Numbered from the stretch's first letter, positions 46,077-59,335 are shown. The stretch is DNA of 64,000 bases from Nymphaea colorata (GCF_008831285.2 NC_045144.1:19359716-19423715), one strand, 5' to 3'. Numbers and translations are program-made. The notes: generated from the letters alone by a model not told the origin.

Positions 46077-48131
46077 ATGGAGGAGAAGCAGGGTTCGAGC
46101 TTAAGCGGAGGGGGAGGAGGAGGAGGAAAGAGCACGAAGGAGCTGGCGATGGAAGGGCAGAAGCTTCTGGAGGAGACCGTTCAGGCAGCCCACCAGATCT
46201 TGACGGCCATGAACGAGGAGCTCTGCAATCCGGGGCTCTGGGCAACTGCATCGCCGGCGCAGTCTGGTGCCGAGCAGCATGATGGACCGCACCAGGCGGA
46301 GCCAGGGGGAGGGGCCCTTGAGGAGGCGCGTTTCCGCTACAAATCGACGGTGACTGCTCTCAGGGCCGTGATCAGCGCCATTACTAACTCTCAAGCGGTA
46401 AGCTTGACTCTCTGAGTTTGTTTTCACTTCACTTTTATTGTTTTCTCTCGATTCCTTTAGTAATCGTGGACTTGTCAGAGGAAGAATTTAGAATCGATAA
46501 TTTCTTTCGAAACGCGTCAAATTTTGTGTGAGAAAGCAGTTGTTCTTGATGGAAGGCTGTAAAACATCAAAAGCCAGGGAATTTTCATGTATGTTGACGT
46601 GAAGTTAAGCATTTGAACTTAAATTGCTGAAAATCGATTAGGCAGTCGGGCTTCGTTTTCAGGTTTCTGTGGTTCTGAGAAGGACGTAATGTAATGGTTT
46701 GTTTGACGGTTTTGGTGGCATTTACGGAGACAAATGCCTAAGGTGAACCGATAAAGGTAATTGAGTTTCTGTGAAGAATGAGTACTCAACAGTAAATTCA
46801 GTTAAAAACGATAATAAAAGGGAAGTGGGATCATTTAAGAAGAAACCTTGAAAGGAAAATGTGAAACCGCAGGAACCTTTGGTTGTGGTTGTATAGTTTG
46901 CTTAATTTTGTTGAAGGAAAAAAACTCTGTATATCATGTTTGCTTGAAATTGTGGGTTTCAGGCTTTCAGCCAATATCAGCTTTATCTACCTCGCTAAGG
47001 GGGTTAGATTGGAGACGTTGAGATTGAAGAAAGTCGAAGGTTTAATACATACGGCGTGTCTGATGGCATGAACTTGCAGTGTTCTTTCCAGCCCCCGCAT
47101 GCCTATAAAAACTGAAATGCCCCCCATTCTTTTTTTTTCTTTGGCTTTTTACACGTTAATTCTCTTTGACTGTTTCTTGTTTGAGGTGAATAACATGATT
47201 TGTTTGCTCAATGTAGGCAGAACAGAATGAGGCAGGATCCATGATGGGTACCTCGGAAGCCAAATCTGATCCAGTGGAAATTAAGAAACTTGAAGAGCGT
47301 GTTGCGGAGTTGAAAAAGGTATTATTAATGCAATTTGAAACTTCTACTCAGGTCGATGGTTCATATCTGCTGTCTGCAATATTTTTGAGTCTGTCATGGA
47401 TTGACGTCTTTCCTAATTAAATTATGAAAACACACAGTACCATAAGGAATTATGAGTTCTTTTAGCTTGATTCAGTAAATTCAGGACAACAGAGCTGAAA
47501 ATATTGAGTGGTAGATCTAAGAGCTCGTGCTGTGTATGGAAAGGGTGTTCTTCGTATCCCTGTCAGATGAGGAAAGAGTGCCTTTTGCTAGATGTAGCAC
47601 TGAAAGGCTACGAGTGTGCAAAGACTCTAAGTTGAGGTTAACGAGAAAAAAAAAAGTGATTGTACAAAAAATCATTTGAACTGAGAGGCGCCTCTTTACA
47701 CTGAGAACAGCCGGTTGTGAGCTGAATAGTACAGCCCAAGGTCCAGAACCCTGTTGCTAGCATGTTGAGTAGCCTTGCATTTAACAAGTTTTCATTGTGC
47801 TCATACTATTGTTTACAGACCACTCAAATGTGGTTTGTTATGGATCAGTCAAATATCTTTTGCTGTTATCATTTATGATTTCCTTGGTATTGGATTTCCT
47901 GATGGAATTGACAATGCTGTTTGTTCATTATATAACCACTAAACAAATTTTTTCAAGAACTTGTTCATTATATAACCACTTAACAAATTTTTTCAAGAAT
48001 TTGTTGCTAATCTCAAGTTTGGTTCCTTGCAGGAGATTGCTATTAAGAACAGATATCTCGAAATTCTTATGGACCAGCTTCGGGAGCTTATTGGAGACAT
48101 ATCAATGTGGCAGAGCCCTTGTCCTGTATGA
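46077..48131 (+). CDS. MED30: Mediator of RNA polymerase II transcription subunit 30
   Basis: Three exons: 46077-46397, 47217-47318, 48033-48131; GT-AG introns; 522 nt give 173 residues. MED30 is a head-associated subunit of the nuclear Mediator complex that links activators to Pol II. The N-terminal part has a Gly-rich run, then TKELAMEGQKLLEETVQAAHQ and AMNEELCNPGLW, which are family hallmarks. A variable linker follows, then RYKSTVTALRAVISAI. The C-terminal exons form a charged helical stretch (EIKKLEERVAELKKEIAIKN) likely to be coiled coil, and end LRELIGDISMWQSPCPV. The plant Mediator family ends almost identically (WQSPC near the stop). The start at 46077 is the first ATG in frame; the upstream TTG codon at 46062 has no support. 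Acceptor 47217 rather than 47221 keeps the frame. Confidence 0.93.
47921..48000 (+). repeat. 40-bp tandem duplication in MED30 intron 2
   Basis: The unit TTGTTCATTATATAACCACT plus (A/T)AACAAATTTTTTCAAGAA(C/T) is repeated at 47921-47960 and 47961-48000 with two differences. It ends 32 bases before the exon 3 acceptor, in the branch-point and polypyrimidine zone. Confidence 0.9.
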
Positions 48132-50427
48132 TCCACCTGTTGTTCTTGATCGTGCAAGCTGATGTGTGCCCTAAAGGAATCCCATTTACCATGGAGGCCA
48201 TGAAGAACAATATGATGACAATGGTACCTGATATTGAATCCTTTCTTGTGGAAATGCACTCGTGCACATTAGAAACAAGTCCACAGCTGTTGTCATCAAT
48301 GGAGAGGTCCAAGGATGTTACCGATTCTGCATAAGAAGTCTCTGCACTTCTCGTTGGATGGTTTATACAAGCTACAAGCTTTCTTGTTGTCTATCTTCTT
48401 ATGGCAGGACATTGTGCTATTTGTAGCATGAAACTTCTTTTGGCCTTCTTTTTACGAATGGAAACTGTCAAGCTATTGATGGTCCTGGTCTGCCATCTGA
48501 TAAGTGAAGGAATGAGGTCAAATCTTCACTGAGGTAAAATTCTTGAAGTCTTGATTAAATGATTTGTTGATAGCTTATGAGTTAGTATTTTCTGATGAAA
48601 TGTGGACTTTCTTGACTGTTACCCTACCAGAGGTTGTCTAAGTTGAGCAGTAACTTATGGAATTAGAAACCAAAAACTCCAGAATGTCAGAATTAGATTC
48701 CAATTACATTAACTTCCTCACGTGGAAACCTCACGTTACAGTTGTACTACATTCACATAATTGTATGTCACATTCTTCGGTTACCTCAACGAAGAAGAAC
48801 CTGTAATTCCGAAAGTGAACCCGATGTATGAAACAGTCTTTGATTGCCGTTGGCTTGAGTGCAAGCTGCGCTACATCTAGCCGAGAGTTTCTGTAGTCCC
48901 CGTGTTCATTTTTTACTGGGGATGTTTATCTCAAGCCCATGCAAGACCGTAATTCGTTGCTAAAGCCCTTCAGTTGAGCTTAAGTCCAAACTAATGTAGC
49001 CCTGATGCTTACAGTTGTAAACTGGCTGTTCTCATAGATTGGAAATCGGAGTTAGTTACTCAAATTCATAATCTTTTTGGTTATTGAAGACAAAATATGT
49101 CGTATGTCTATGAAAATGGTGATCAGTCGACACGAATCCTTCAATTCCTCAGATAATGTTAAAATTGTCTGTTCTTATCTCCATTTGCGTCTCTACATTG
49201 GGGTTAAGTTTTTAATAGTTCTCTAAGAAAAATTTAGTCGTTAAGGGCAGTCCAATTTGCTTCTGTTTTTCAATAGGCATGCTGTTTTTCATTAGTGGAT
49301 GAGCATAGTATCGCATAATGTATATTGTTCTCCTAGGTGTATTCATGTGACATAAACTAGAAGCCGCATTAACTCCAGAGAACCAAGTTTTATTTGGGGT
49401 AGAGATGAGTCTAAAATGCTAAAATTTGTAAAATTGAAAAAAATGAAAAATGATCATGCTAACCAACTAATTAAATGTTCACAAGTTTCAGAATTAAGGG
49501 ACCCAGCTTTCTGCGTTCGTCATATTTTTAATTATTTTTCTCTATGAATTATTAGTAAAAACTGGAACCCATGTTAGAAAATCAGAAAAATGATGCTTGT
49601 ATTTGAGATTCATTGGAAACGTTGACAAGCCTTTTTTGTTTTCTCTATTTGGATGAGTGCCGGTGACGTATTAGATGACAAGTGTGGCACTGCATTTGCT
49701 TCGACAAGTGTCCTAAAGCGTGCTTGCTTAGCTGGTAAAACGTAGGTCAAAATATTTGAGTTCTAAAGTCTTGAAACCAAATATCGAGGATGATGTTGAT
49801 GATGATTTTATAGATATGAACGAGGTGTTACTTTGATTCAATTTGGATTGGGTTTCTGAATCAACTGCTTCACAAAAGTTAGAATATGAAAAAAGTTTGT
49901 AATATTTGATTAAAAATCATATAGTTTAAGGAATGGTATCTGATTGGATTCAAATTCAGTTTTAAACAAGTATCTAACAGAATTCAAATTTACATTCAAT
50001 GAGTATGGACTTGAAAGGAATGGCTATGAGCAATAGGAGAATGGGTAGCTAGAGTTGCTGATTTTGGTTGGATCTGGATTCGGATGTAGGACTTGATCTG
50101 GATCTGGCTGTGACCGCTTAATCCAATCAAACGTATTGGTCCGGATTCAGTTCCAAATCCACCTTGAACCCGAACCGTCAAAGCAAATCCGAGTCGAATC
50201 GGAGAAAATGCCGAGTCTCTCAGTGAGACTCTCCCACGTACATTTTACGCGATGTCTCCCGCCCGAATGCTAAATTACAAAAATACCTACGCTTAATCCT
50301 ATAAATGGCGGCCCCTTTTTCAGTTGCCACCCTAGCGCAGAGCCATCTGCAAATCTACGTCGTCGTCGGGCTTTCCCTCTCGAAGGAGAGAGAGAGAGAG
50401 AGAGAGCGAGGCCAGTGATCTTCATCG
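48132..50427. other. Intergenic between MED30 and NTF2
   Basis: 3' flank of MED30, then AT-rich DNA. Region 50040-50175 carries the degenerate GGATCTGGATTCGGAT repeat words seen elsewhere in the window. The last ~130 bp are the NTF2 core promoter and leader. No other gene seen. Confidence 0.5.
50300..50306 (+). promoter_or_regulatory. TATA box of NTF2
   Basis: TATAAAT, 122 bases before the NTF2 start codon. It is followed by a leader with a (GA)n run at 50385-50406. The position fits a transcription start near 50330. Confidence 0.6.
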
Positions 50428-53400
50428 ATGGATCCCGACTCGGTGGCGAAGGCGTTCGTGGAGCACTACTACAGCACGTTCGACGCGAACAGAGCAGGCC
50501 TCGCGAATCTCTACCAGGAGGCTTCGATGCTCACGTTCGAAGGGCAGAAGATCCAGGGATCTCAGAATATCACCGCCAAGCTCACCTCCCTACCCTTTCA
50601 GCAGTGCCAGCACAGCATCACCACCGTCGACTGTCAGCCCTCTGGTCCCGCCGGCGGCATGCTCGTATTCGTCTCCGGTAACCTCCAGCTCGCTGGCGAG
50701 CAGCACCCCCTCAAGTTCAGTCAGGCACGTGCTTCTTCCACTCGCTTCTATCTTCTTCCTGCTCTAGTTTCATGTTCGCAGCACTCTGTCTCTGTGGATC
50801 GGATCTACTTTTTTTTTTTGGTCATTTTTGGCATTTCATATTTTTGTCCTTCTTGCTTTCGGTTTTTGGTGATTTGCCAATTAGGGCTTTATGAATGTGG
50901 TGGTATTCTTGACATTTTGGTTTTTGTTTTCAGGTCTTGGTTATATGATTTAGGGATTACTTTGAATATATGTTGTTTGGAGGGTTATTTATGGGGTTTT
51001 CACGGTTGGTTGGTTTGTTTGTCATCTGAATTTATATGATGATGGTTTGTCTTTTATTGATTGATTGTTTGATTGGTTTAGTTTGTTATTTGATTTTAAT
51101 CTTATTGTCGTGGACGTTGTCCTTTGGTTCCTCGAAGTAATCTTATCTTTGTTTTATTCAAAATGGGTTATTATTTTCTAGGATTCAGGGTATTGTCTGT
51201 TGGTTTGATGGGGTTCGTCTCTGGTTTTTCTTTCCCTTTATTTTGCGCATTGTCCTTCTTGTTTTTAATTTATATTTTATTATTACGGTATGCGATCAAC
51301 TTTTTCCGTGATTCTCTTTATTGAGGAACAGATTCATTCGTTTGTTCTTTGTATGCATACGCAAGCAACACTCACTATTTACTGTTTTTTTTTCCTTCTT
51401 TGGGTGAGTTTGCTGCTACCAGTTGTTTATGGTGTCCGATGCGGTTTATGACGATGCGATGAACTCTTTCTTTGAACTGTTTTTTTTTTTTATATTTGGA
51501 CTTCATATTGCTACAAATTTGAAGTGGCTACAAGGTTGGGGTGTGGGTCTTGAAGATCGCTGCATGCCTGCAACTGTCTATGGTGAACAGTTACCGATTG
51601 GTTGTGGGTTTTCATGCTTTTGTTGATCCTTGTCGCTTCGCAGATTGGTAAAAATGGATTGTTTCTGCATCACTCTGTTTTTGTAGATGAGCTATTAGTG
51701 ATACTTAGCCAGGTATTGCTCCACCTATTGTTAATGTGTTTTCGGAGCATTGTCGATGTTGTCATTATATATATATATATACACACACACATATATAGAT
51801 GCTGATTTACCATATATTTATGTTAATACTTAATGCCTACATACAATGTGATATCTTTCTGGTTTATTTGGCGTAATTGCTTGGCCACTTGGCCAGTGTT
51901 AGGTCTGATAACGGAAGCTACTATGCCAAAGAAGCCAATGCGGCCTTGTTCAAATTTGTTCAATAAGGATGAAAGCTTGTTTACAAAAGAACCAACTCTG
52001 AGCTCAAATTCTGGCTGAGCTTAAGCAGTTAATCTCATGGAAAGGGTTTATTTTGTAAGCAGTCTTTTTAAAACATAATATCTTTTATATTGTCATTATG
52101 TATGCATTGTATAGCTATGATAGTGTGTATATATGATATACATGCAAATATTAAAAAACACATATAGAACAATATAATGATATATGCATATCGTGCACTA
52201 ATTAGCCCACATCAGCATTTAGCTAGGCTAGTCATTCATACTTGGTTCATCTAGATATGCGAACTGGCTGAGGTTTGCCTGATAAGCCTATTTGACAATC
52301 GCAAACAAGCAATTTAATGGCCCAATCTCGTTGAGCCATGAGCGACTCAATTCATTCCCAGTCTAACCAGCATGTCTCTTAGTAGATTTATATTGATTTT
52401 TTTTTTTTGCTTAAGAATGTTGTTTATGGGAAAACTTGATTATCCTTTTGTGTAGTGAAGACATGTTTTAAGCACTGTCTACATGACGAGGCCTCTCAGC
52501 CAACTCACATGTCCTATTAAGTGGGTTGATATACAATTTTTTTCTTTTCTAGCTATTTCATCTATAAAATATCATAGTACATTGGTTTTTATGTTGTTTT
52601 CTTTTATTTGATTTTAGATTTTTTTTAATTGTTTTTCTTTTCTATTTGAATATGTTAGGTCGTAGTCACCAATGTTCTCATGGAAATATCACCACTTCAA
52701 AGCTTCATGATAAAAACTGGAAGTTCTTGCAAGAAATGCAAGATATTTTAAAAAAGATATATCATCATATTACTGCAATAATATCATAATATTATCATGT
52801 TACTTATGCATAATCTTATTTGGAAATTACTTATTTGCACATTTTAATGATAAATTTGCTATCAAGTTTTGTAAATGTCTATAATCATATAACAAGCAGT
52901 ATGTCTAGATATTGATATATCATGGATGTGAACACATTTTAAGGTTTCATTTGTAAAAAGGAAAAACAATGATGCCGTAGACTTGAGAAGACAAAGCATT
53001 GCCTTAATTTTTTAAATTTTTTGAGATTGGGAATTTCACCTCTCTGCTTAGCAACATAGAAGAAAATACTATTTACGGTCAAGTTGAGGATTGAGTTCAA
53101 GTTAGATATGAAAAGTGCTAAAGAAAGATGGAACAATGTTTCACTGTCATTTTTCAATTAAGGTACCAAATCAGGGGAGTGTGTATAGGTGTATTCCTTC
53201 CAAAACTATGATCCAATCTTTAGAATTCACTTTAGATTGAATGTGTGTTAGTACAGATTTCGGCTTATTTAGACAAATTAAAGCTTTTCATAAAAATACT
53301 GAAAGTAAATTTTAAAGTGTAGTGAGTAAAATGATGTACAATAAAATTTTACAATTTCCTTATTTACAATAATTGAAAAATCAAAGGCAACCTTTCCTCT

Positions 53401-56400
53401 GAATGCTCATCCTTCATGTTCCATTCTTTTCCTCATATTCTGCTACTTTAAAAGTCACTTTAATTTTCCATTGGCATAGGATTTTTGTTTGCTGAGTAAC
53501 TGAGACTTGCTTGTTCGTTTATCAGGTTGATTTTGTTGTGGCCTAAGTGTGCCATTGTTTAAATGCATTTGATGACATTAAATTTCAAATCTCAGCCTCT
53601 TATATGGCAACCATTTCTGTAGCATCAAGATTTGAGGTGCAATATGGCTATGCCCATGTCTACACTGCATGACGTTCAAAGTTATTTCAGTCAGGAAATA
53701 TACCATATTTTGTCCAATTTTTGTATTTTTAACTTGATAAAGTCCAGTCACGTTTTTTTTTCCCCAAAAAACCTAAAACTTTTAGTATTCTTTTACTTTT
53801 TGTTGATGTTCATGTCCTTCCCTTAGGACTTTTTAATTGAATATGTCTTCATGTTTTTTTTTTTTGGGTTGTGGGGGGAGGGTGGGGGGGGGGGGGGGGG
53901 AGGGGGGGGGATATCATAGCCATAGATATAAGCAACATTTTCAAAATATGGCACGATGATCACCATAAAAGAATAATACAAAAAAGACAAGAATGTATCA
54001 CAACATTTTGAAAATATCGCCGGTTCAATTTCTTGTGAAAATATCGCAACAATATGGTGATATTGTTGCAAGACTTTCATTTATTGGTATATTTTAACTT
54101 TTTGGGTTTGTTTTGACATTATAATAATTATTCTGAACTTTTAAAAAGCTTTTTGTAAGAACCTTTTTCATTTTATTACGTTTTATAATTTTTGTCGTTT
54201 GATTTCAAGAAGAACCTCGTCAATAAAGCTTGAGCAATATATATCATGAACACAAAATAGTTTCACATTTCAGAGACAGAGAGAGAGTAGAAGATGGGCA
54301 TAGGTTTTAGCATGGGCACAAATAACATTTTGGAATTTTAAACGGTGAGGTTTTTTTTTTTGTATAATACGGCGATCTTGAAAAAAAAACAAAATATGAG
54401 TAAATTTTTATAAATTAAAAAAAATAAAAATGAGCGAAAAATAAAATAAATGAGAAACTAATAACACAAACATCAAAGAATAAGTAGATTTGCAACAAAT
54501 AAAAAATAGAAAATGAAAAAAATCTCTTTGGCATTAAAAAACATGAAAAAGGACAAAGACACTAAAAATGAGAAAAACATGGGTTAAAAGTTCAAAAAAA
54601 CATGTTTCGTTTTTAAGGTTTTTTTTTTCAAAAAATGTGTGTTTTTTTTTAGTTTTAATCAGCAATTTTATTTATTGCGTTTTTGTCGAAAAAAATGTGT
54701 TTTTTGTGACTATGGGTTAATCAGTTAATGTAAAGCTAATTATAAAACAGCGGCTGAAGGTAGGTTAGAAAAAAAAGCTAAGAAAAGAAAAACAAATTTG
54801 GTAAATTTTTACACTTGTTTGAATTTTGAAACATAGTTTTCTTAACAAACCTCACTTTGGGGGCTAGTAGTTCAAGTTGGCCTTGTCCCCATCTTTGGCC
54901 TAACTAATACCTAGAGACTAGTCAGTTGACAGTGCTTAGGATGATCTTTGGTTTACATGGACTGGCTAGTCCCTCACATAGGGTGTGGACCAGCTCCTCG
55001 TGTGCACAACTTTGCATATGCTCATGTGGCATACTAGCAGGATAAATTTGAGGTCTGCAACTTTCTGAGCTAAACTGGGGAAACTCAGATTTAAATTCTG
55101 AACTTGGGGAGTCAATCCCACTTTCAATTCTCTTTGTTCTTGAAAGGGATTCAGAAAACCCTAGGAAAACTTGTAGCACATTTGGGGCAAAGTTCTATGT
55201 CACTGACATCCTTTTGATTGGCATGCCTCTTTCAGTCCATGTTTTATTCACTTACAGTTTGGATGAGTAACTTTGTCATGCCTCTTCAGTTGTCCTGCCT
55301 CTTTCCTGTTCTGTTGAATGGCCTCCAGACCTGTAAGCATATTCTTTTGTTTTACCCCGTTATTTTCAAGGTTCTAGTCATTGATACTGAGAATGATCAT
55401 TTAGTCAATCTTAAAACTGGCAATTGGTTGAGGACACAATGTATGGGTATAACTATATTTTTCTCGTTTTCTTATAAATTGACTTGTCAAATTGACCTTA
55501 GTAGATGTAACACATTGAGCTGATCACTATTCTGTCCTTTGGTTTGGCCATAGTTACTCATGCTTATCTTCTGTATGCTAAAATAAAGGTAAGATTCACA
55601 TTGAAGTAACGTTTTCATTTTGTTTTGATGACTAGATTAAGGATGTATATATATATGTAATATGTATGTAATATAATATTAATATAATATAATATAAGAT
55701 AATATAATGCTTATCTTCTTAGCAGGAATGCACTGTTCAGATCTTTATGAGGCCTCTGGCCAGCATTTTCAAGTTATTGGTATCATTTAGTAGCTTCGTC
55801 TTGTAAATCAAAGAGAGAGATTTGTCATTTGGGTGCTAATCTGCTGGTAACTACAAGGTGTACCCAGATATCAAATAGAAGTTACTAGATGTATAAAATT
55901 TAAAATATGGTTGTTTTGATTAAGGCTTGTGTTGTTCTTGTTTGAAGCTGTCAAACAATAGGAACAACACCTTATCTTGTTTTATTTGACCTGTTCTGGT
56001 GTTGAGTGATTGAAATAGTGGATTCTGTGGTTGTCTGTTGTTGTTCAGGTCCTTTGGGATATTCTTATTTATTTATTGTCCTCTTCTCCTTGCTTCTTTT
56101 TTCTTTACGGTATGTGATTTGGCCTGTTAATTTATGCATTAAAGATCTGTTACGGCCTTACGGGCTGTCCCAGGTGATGGTTCTACACAGGGACATGTAT
56201 AGCGGGTCTGACTGATCAATTGGGAATTTTCTTTTCTGAAGAAAAAGAACCAAGAAAATGTGTTCTTTTAAAATCAGTAGAAATGGACTTTTTCATATTT
56301 TTACCATTAGTAAAGGCTTTTGTTTTTGTTACAAGGAAGGCCAAAATGATTTGTCCCTTTAACACGTTATGTTTGTTTTCTTTTAAGTTTCATTGTCAAT

Positions 56401-56617
56401 ATCTTACACCTTGGACAAGCGGCTCATATGGAGCCTCTATTTTATGGCAAAACATGTGATTGGCATCTGTGAAATACATTTTTCTCGTTTAACGGCTGTA
56501 GATCCTGATTCCTTTTGTTTCTTGTTCTCCTTTGTACTGCAGATGTTCCATTTGATGCCAACTCAACAGGGAAGCTTCTATGTTCTGAATGATATATTTC
56601 GGCTTAATTATGCTTGA
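50428..56617 (+). CDS. NTF2: Nuclear transport factor 2
   Basis: Two exons, 50428-50724 and 56543-56617, give 123 residues, the usual length. NTF2 binds Ran-GDP and FxFG nucleoporins and carries Ran into the nucleus. The whole protein is one cone-shaped NTF2 domain: VAKAFVEHYYSTFD at the N terminus, LANLYQEASMLTFEGQKIQG, a VDCQPSGPAGGMLVFVSG strand and MFHLMPTQQGSFYVLNDIF, ending LNYA, all family hallmarks. The junction after KFSQ falls at CAG|GCACGT, so the 5818-base intron has a GC donor and an AG acceptor (CTGCAG). The nearest GT donor (50729) would shift the frame, and no internal exon is needed. The intron holds AT-rich repeats, a poly-G tract and no gene. Confidence 0.93.
53866..53910 (+). 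repeat. Poly-G tract
   Basis: Forty-five bases, almost all G, with runs up to about 17. Strong G-quadruplex potential on the RNA-like strand of the NTF2 intron; also a likely site of assembly error. Confidence 0.9.
54400..54720. repeat. AT-rich dispersed family, copy 2
   Basis: Shares with 27380-27640 the words TAACACAAACATCAAAGAAT, TAGATTTGCAACAAATAAA and repeated TGTGTTTTTT/CATGTTT blocks. Lies inside the NTF2 intron. Confidence 0.5.
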
Positions 56618-58781
56618 AACTGCAGCACATTGTTAGATTTCGGGCTGTTGTCAAAGCTCCCTTTCGCTCCTAAGGGTTGCCTCCTCCGCATGGTGATGTG
56701 AGATTTGGGATTTGGGCTTGTTTGGTTTTCGGTTTGGTTTGTACTGTGTTTCTGTCGTCAAGTCTTGCCTTATTAAAGACCCACTTTTTCCCTTATAAAA
56801 GATTAATTATGTATTCCAATGATGAAAGACTGCTTTTGGTACTTTTTTGTTGCTCATGATGATGTTTTAATCATGATCATCGCAAGGGGCAACCTTTGGT
56901 ATCATTATGTCACTGAATAAATTTCATTTTGTTTGTGGGTCCTTCAGGTTTGATTTAATGCTCTCTTGTGATTGGAAAGAAGCGATTGGATATGTAGGGG
57001 CTTTGACTACATAACTGTTGATGAAAATAACCTAATTTTGGATTTCACGTAACTGAGCTATTTCTTGGAACTTGCACTAGTAACAGTGTGTTATTGTTTC
57101 ATTGTCAAAGATTCATAGAACACTTTTTAAAGTGTTTTAAATATATAGAGCAGTGACGTACCATTACTTACGTTGTGGCTGGAGTGGGCAATTGCCCACA
57201 CTGGACCTCTAAATTTACATTATTTATATATAGAAACCTCATGAATTTTTAATTTTTTACATGAGTGTTTAAAATTTATAATTAGAGTGCCCCTTAACAA
57301 GTCAAGAAATTACTATTGCCAAACAACTTCTAAAGACCCCTCACCTGGAGGCGTCAGACTCTGAACTCGTAGGCGGCTGGTAATTTATAGGATTAATTTA
57401 TTGCTTTTGGTATGGCGTGTGAACACATATGTTTGCAAAATTACGACAAGAAAAGATGGAAATTAATGATTTTCTGTAAATTTGTCCATCTTCTGTTTGT
57501 CAAGCCCTTGATAGAAAACATGGGAAAAGCAAACTACCATTTTTCATCTCTTATGTCTCCTGTAAATTGTTGTGAACCTTTCACACTCGTTGAGGTTTTT
57601 TGCATGTTTAGGTTAAACCTTGCCACTGTGATTTCTGTAGTTTTGGAGTTTAAAGATCCTAAAAAATTCCTGTGCAACACGTTTGTTAGTTGTTAGTAAG
57701 TGAACAATGACAAAGACCCACAATTGTTTTTTTTTTTTCTAAAGAGCTTAAACCTGTGCCTCTTAGGAGCAGAACACAACATGACTGTTCATATTTGTCT
57801 GTCCACGCTGGTGCATAATTGAACTGGTTTAGGAGGAACAGTTACTCCTCAAGGCTTACTAGTCGAGCGCATTCCAGTTAAATGCATCCAAAGTTAGATT
57901 GGATCACGTTCTGGTAGAGCCAAAGAGCGTCCAAACACATCAAGAATATATTATCTAATGTTACACGCACACACAAACAGAGACAGATTTCTTGCTTTGC
58001 ATTTCTTACACAGGAAGAAGAAGAACACCTACCACCAAATCGACCAAGCTGAAGGTATCGTCTTCACCGACACGGCGTCTTCACCGACACCAACAGTCGA
58101 CAACGTGCAAAGCAGAGAGGTTCTGGCTACGCTCTGTCGGTGTTCAAGATTCACTGCGTTTGCCAGCTTCAGCATTTAGTTGGTCTGCAATGGAGGGTCC
58201 AACACCAGGGCGTTCAAGGAAAGCAGAGGAGGGCCCCTTTCCAAATGGGGGTGGATCCCTCCCCACATGAATGGTTGGTAGAGCTTCAGCTTGTGCACAT
58301 GATGGACCTATATGGGAAGTGGTTTCAGACAGGGCATTTCTAGTGTCGGTAATGGACCCACGTAGGGACGTTATACTGTGTCGCTTAATCTAACATGTTT
58401 TTGCCTTTCTGCTTGGAAAACACTGCGGTGAGATCCATGATGTTGGTAAAAAACCCGGAAATTGTTGGATTCGCCACTGTTCTTATTGACTTTGGAAACC
58501 CAAGAGTCACAAGATGTTCTGGAATTTCGCAGCACGCCAAAATGTTCATAAAGTGAAAAGGTACCACCATGCCAGTTTCTTTTTTCTTAAGAACTTGACA
58601 GTTTTGTTTTTCTTGTGAAAGCATGTGCTCTCTCCTGACTTTTCTGTGATAGTTCATCTGGAACGCATAAATAGCTCATTCGATCCCGTGATCTCTTGCT
58701 CACTCTGTAGTGTCTTTTAGTTTGCTTCTGCTCTGTCCCCACAACCTCAGCACAGAGGGGAGAGAAAGACCACAATCACAA

Positions 58782-58782
<1 letters not shown>

Positions 58783-58813
<31 letters not shown>

Positions 58814-58840
58814 GAAGAAGAAGAAGAGAGAGAGAGATGG
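58783..58840 (+). repeat. (GAA)n then (GA)n microsatellite
   Basis: About 43 bases of AGA/GAA triplets with one GTA interruption, then GAGAGAGAGA. Confidence 0.9.
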
Positions 58841-59090
58841 GGGAAGAGGGAGGGACAAAAACCGGTCCACTTAGTCTTTATAATGGCACCCTTAATCTCA
58901 AACAACATTTTTTAATACCTTCAAGATAGCATCCTCTAAGATTATAGTCATCCATAGTTTCAAAAAGGATATTGGTTTTTATAATTTTCTAATAAATGCC
59001 ATAGATTTGATGAAAACTATCGCATAGGAATGTTAAGTGAAATTTCATTAGCCCGATGAATAAAAAACTTTAACAATATCTTCTATCACT

Positions 59091-59335
59091 AACCTATATG
59101 TTTTGCTTCAACGGACATAGCATAGCTTATCGGCTCAAGGATCACACTGATTACACTTCCTCAATTTGATTCTTGTGGGAGTTATTTCTCTGAATTGTAA
59201 ATGGTGGTACGTTCGACATTCAAATTAAAAGGTGTACTATAAGACTATGCACGTCTTGAAACAGCCCTAAACCTTAAAGGTAGGGAGAACAGGAATTGTT
59301 TCACCTCTCGCAAACAGCCATGAACCTATATGTTT
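59091..59335 (+). mobile_element. tRNA-derived SINE, copy 2, with 13-bp target-site duplication
   Basis: The body 59104-59322 (219 bp) lies between perfect copies of AACCTATATGTTT (59091-59103 and 59323-59335). The head matches copy 1: GGACATAGCATAGCTTATCG with a degenerate A box (59118-59129) and B box (59163-59173), again exactly 45 bases apart. The 3' part ends in TTTCACCTCTCGCAAACAGC, like ACACCTCTCGCTCACC in copy 1. Box decay makes it probably older and inactive. Confidence 0.75.

Larger units (their letters stand above)
50725..56542 (+). other. 5.8 kb GC-AG intron of NTF2
   Basis: Starts GCACGTGC and ends TTTGTACTGCAG. Contains an (AT)n/(AC)n run near 51765-51798, AT-rich decayed repeats (52600-54100, with recurring TTTTGAAAATATCGC words near 54005-54050), the poly-G tract and the AT-rich family copy listed separately. 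None of the open frames inside is supported as coding. Confidence 0.8.

Noticed and set aside
50729-50731. Canonical GT donor for NTF2 exon 1
   Set aside because: Using it adds four bases and throws the last exon out of frame; the GC donor restores the conserved protein exactly.
57958-58343. Overlapping open frames in a GC-richer patch
   Set aside because: Three frames open at once, no recognised motif, short tandem repeat inside; no support for a gene.
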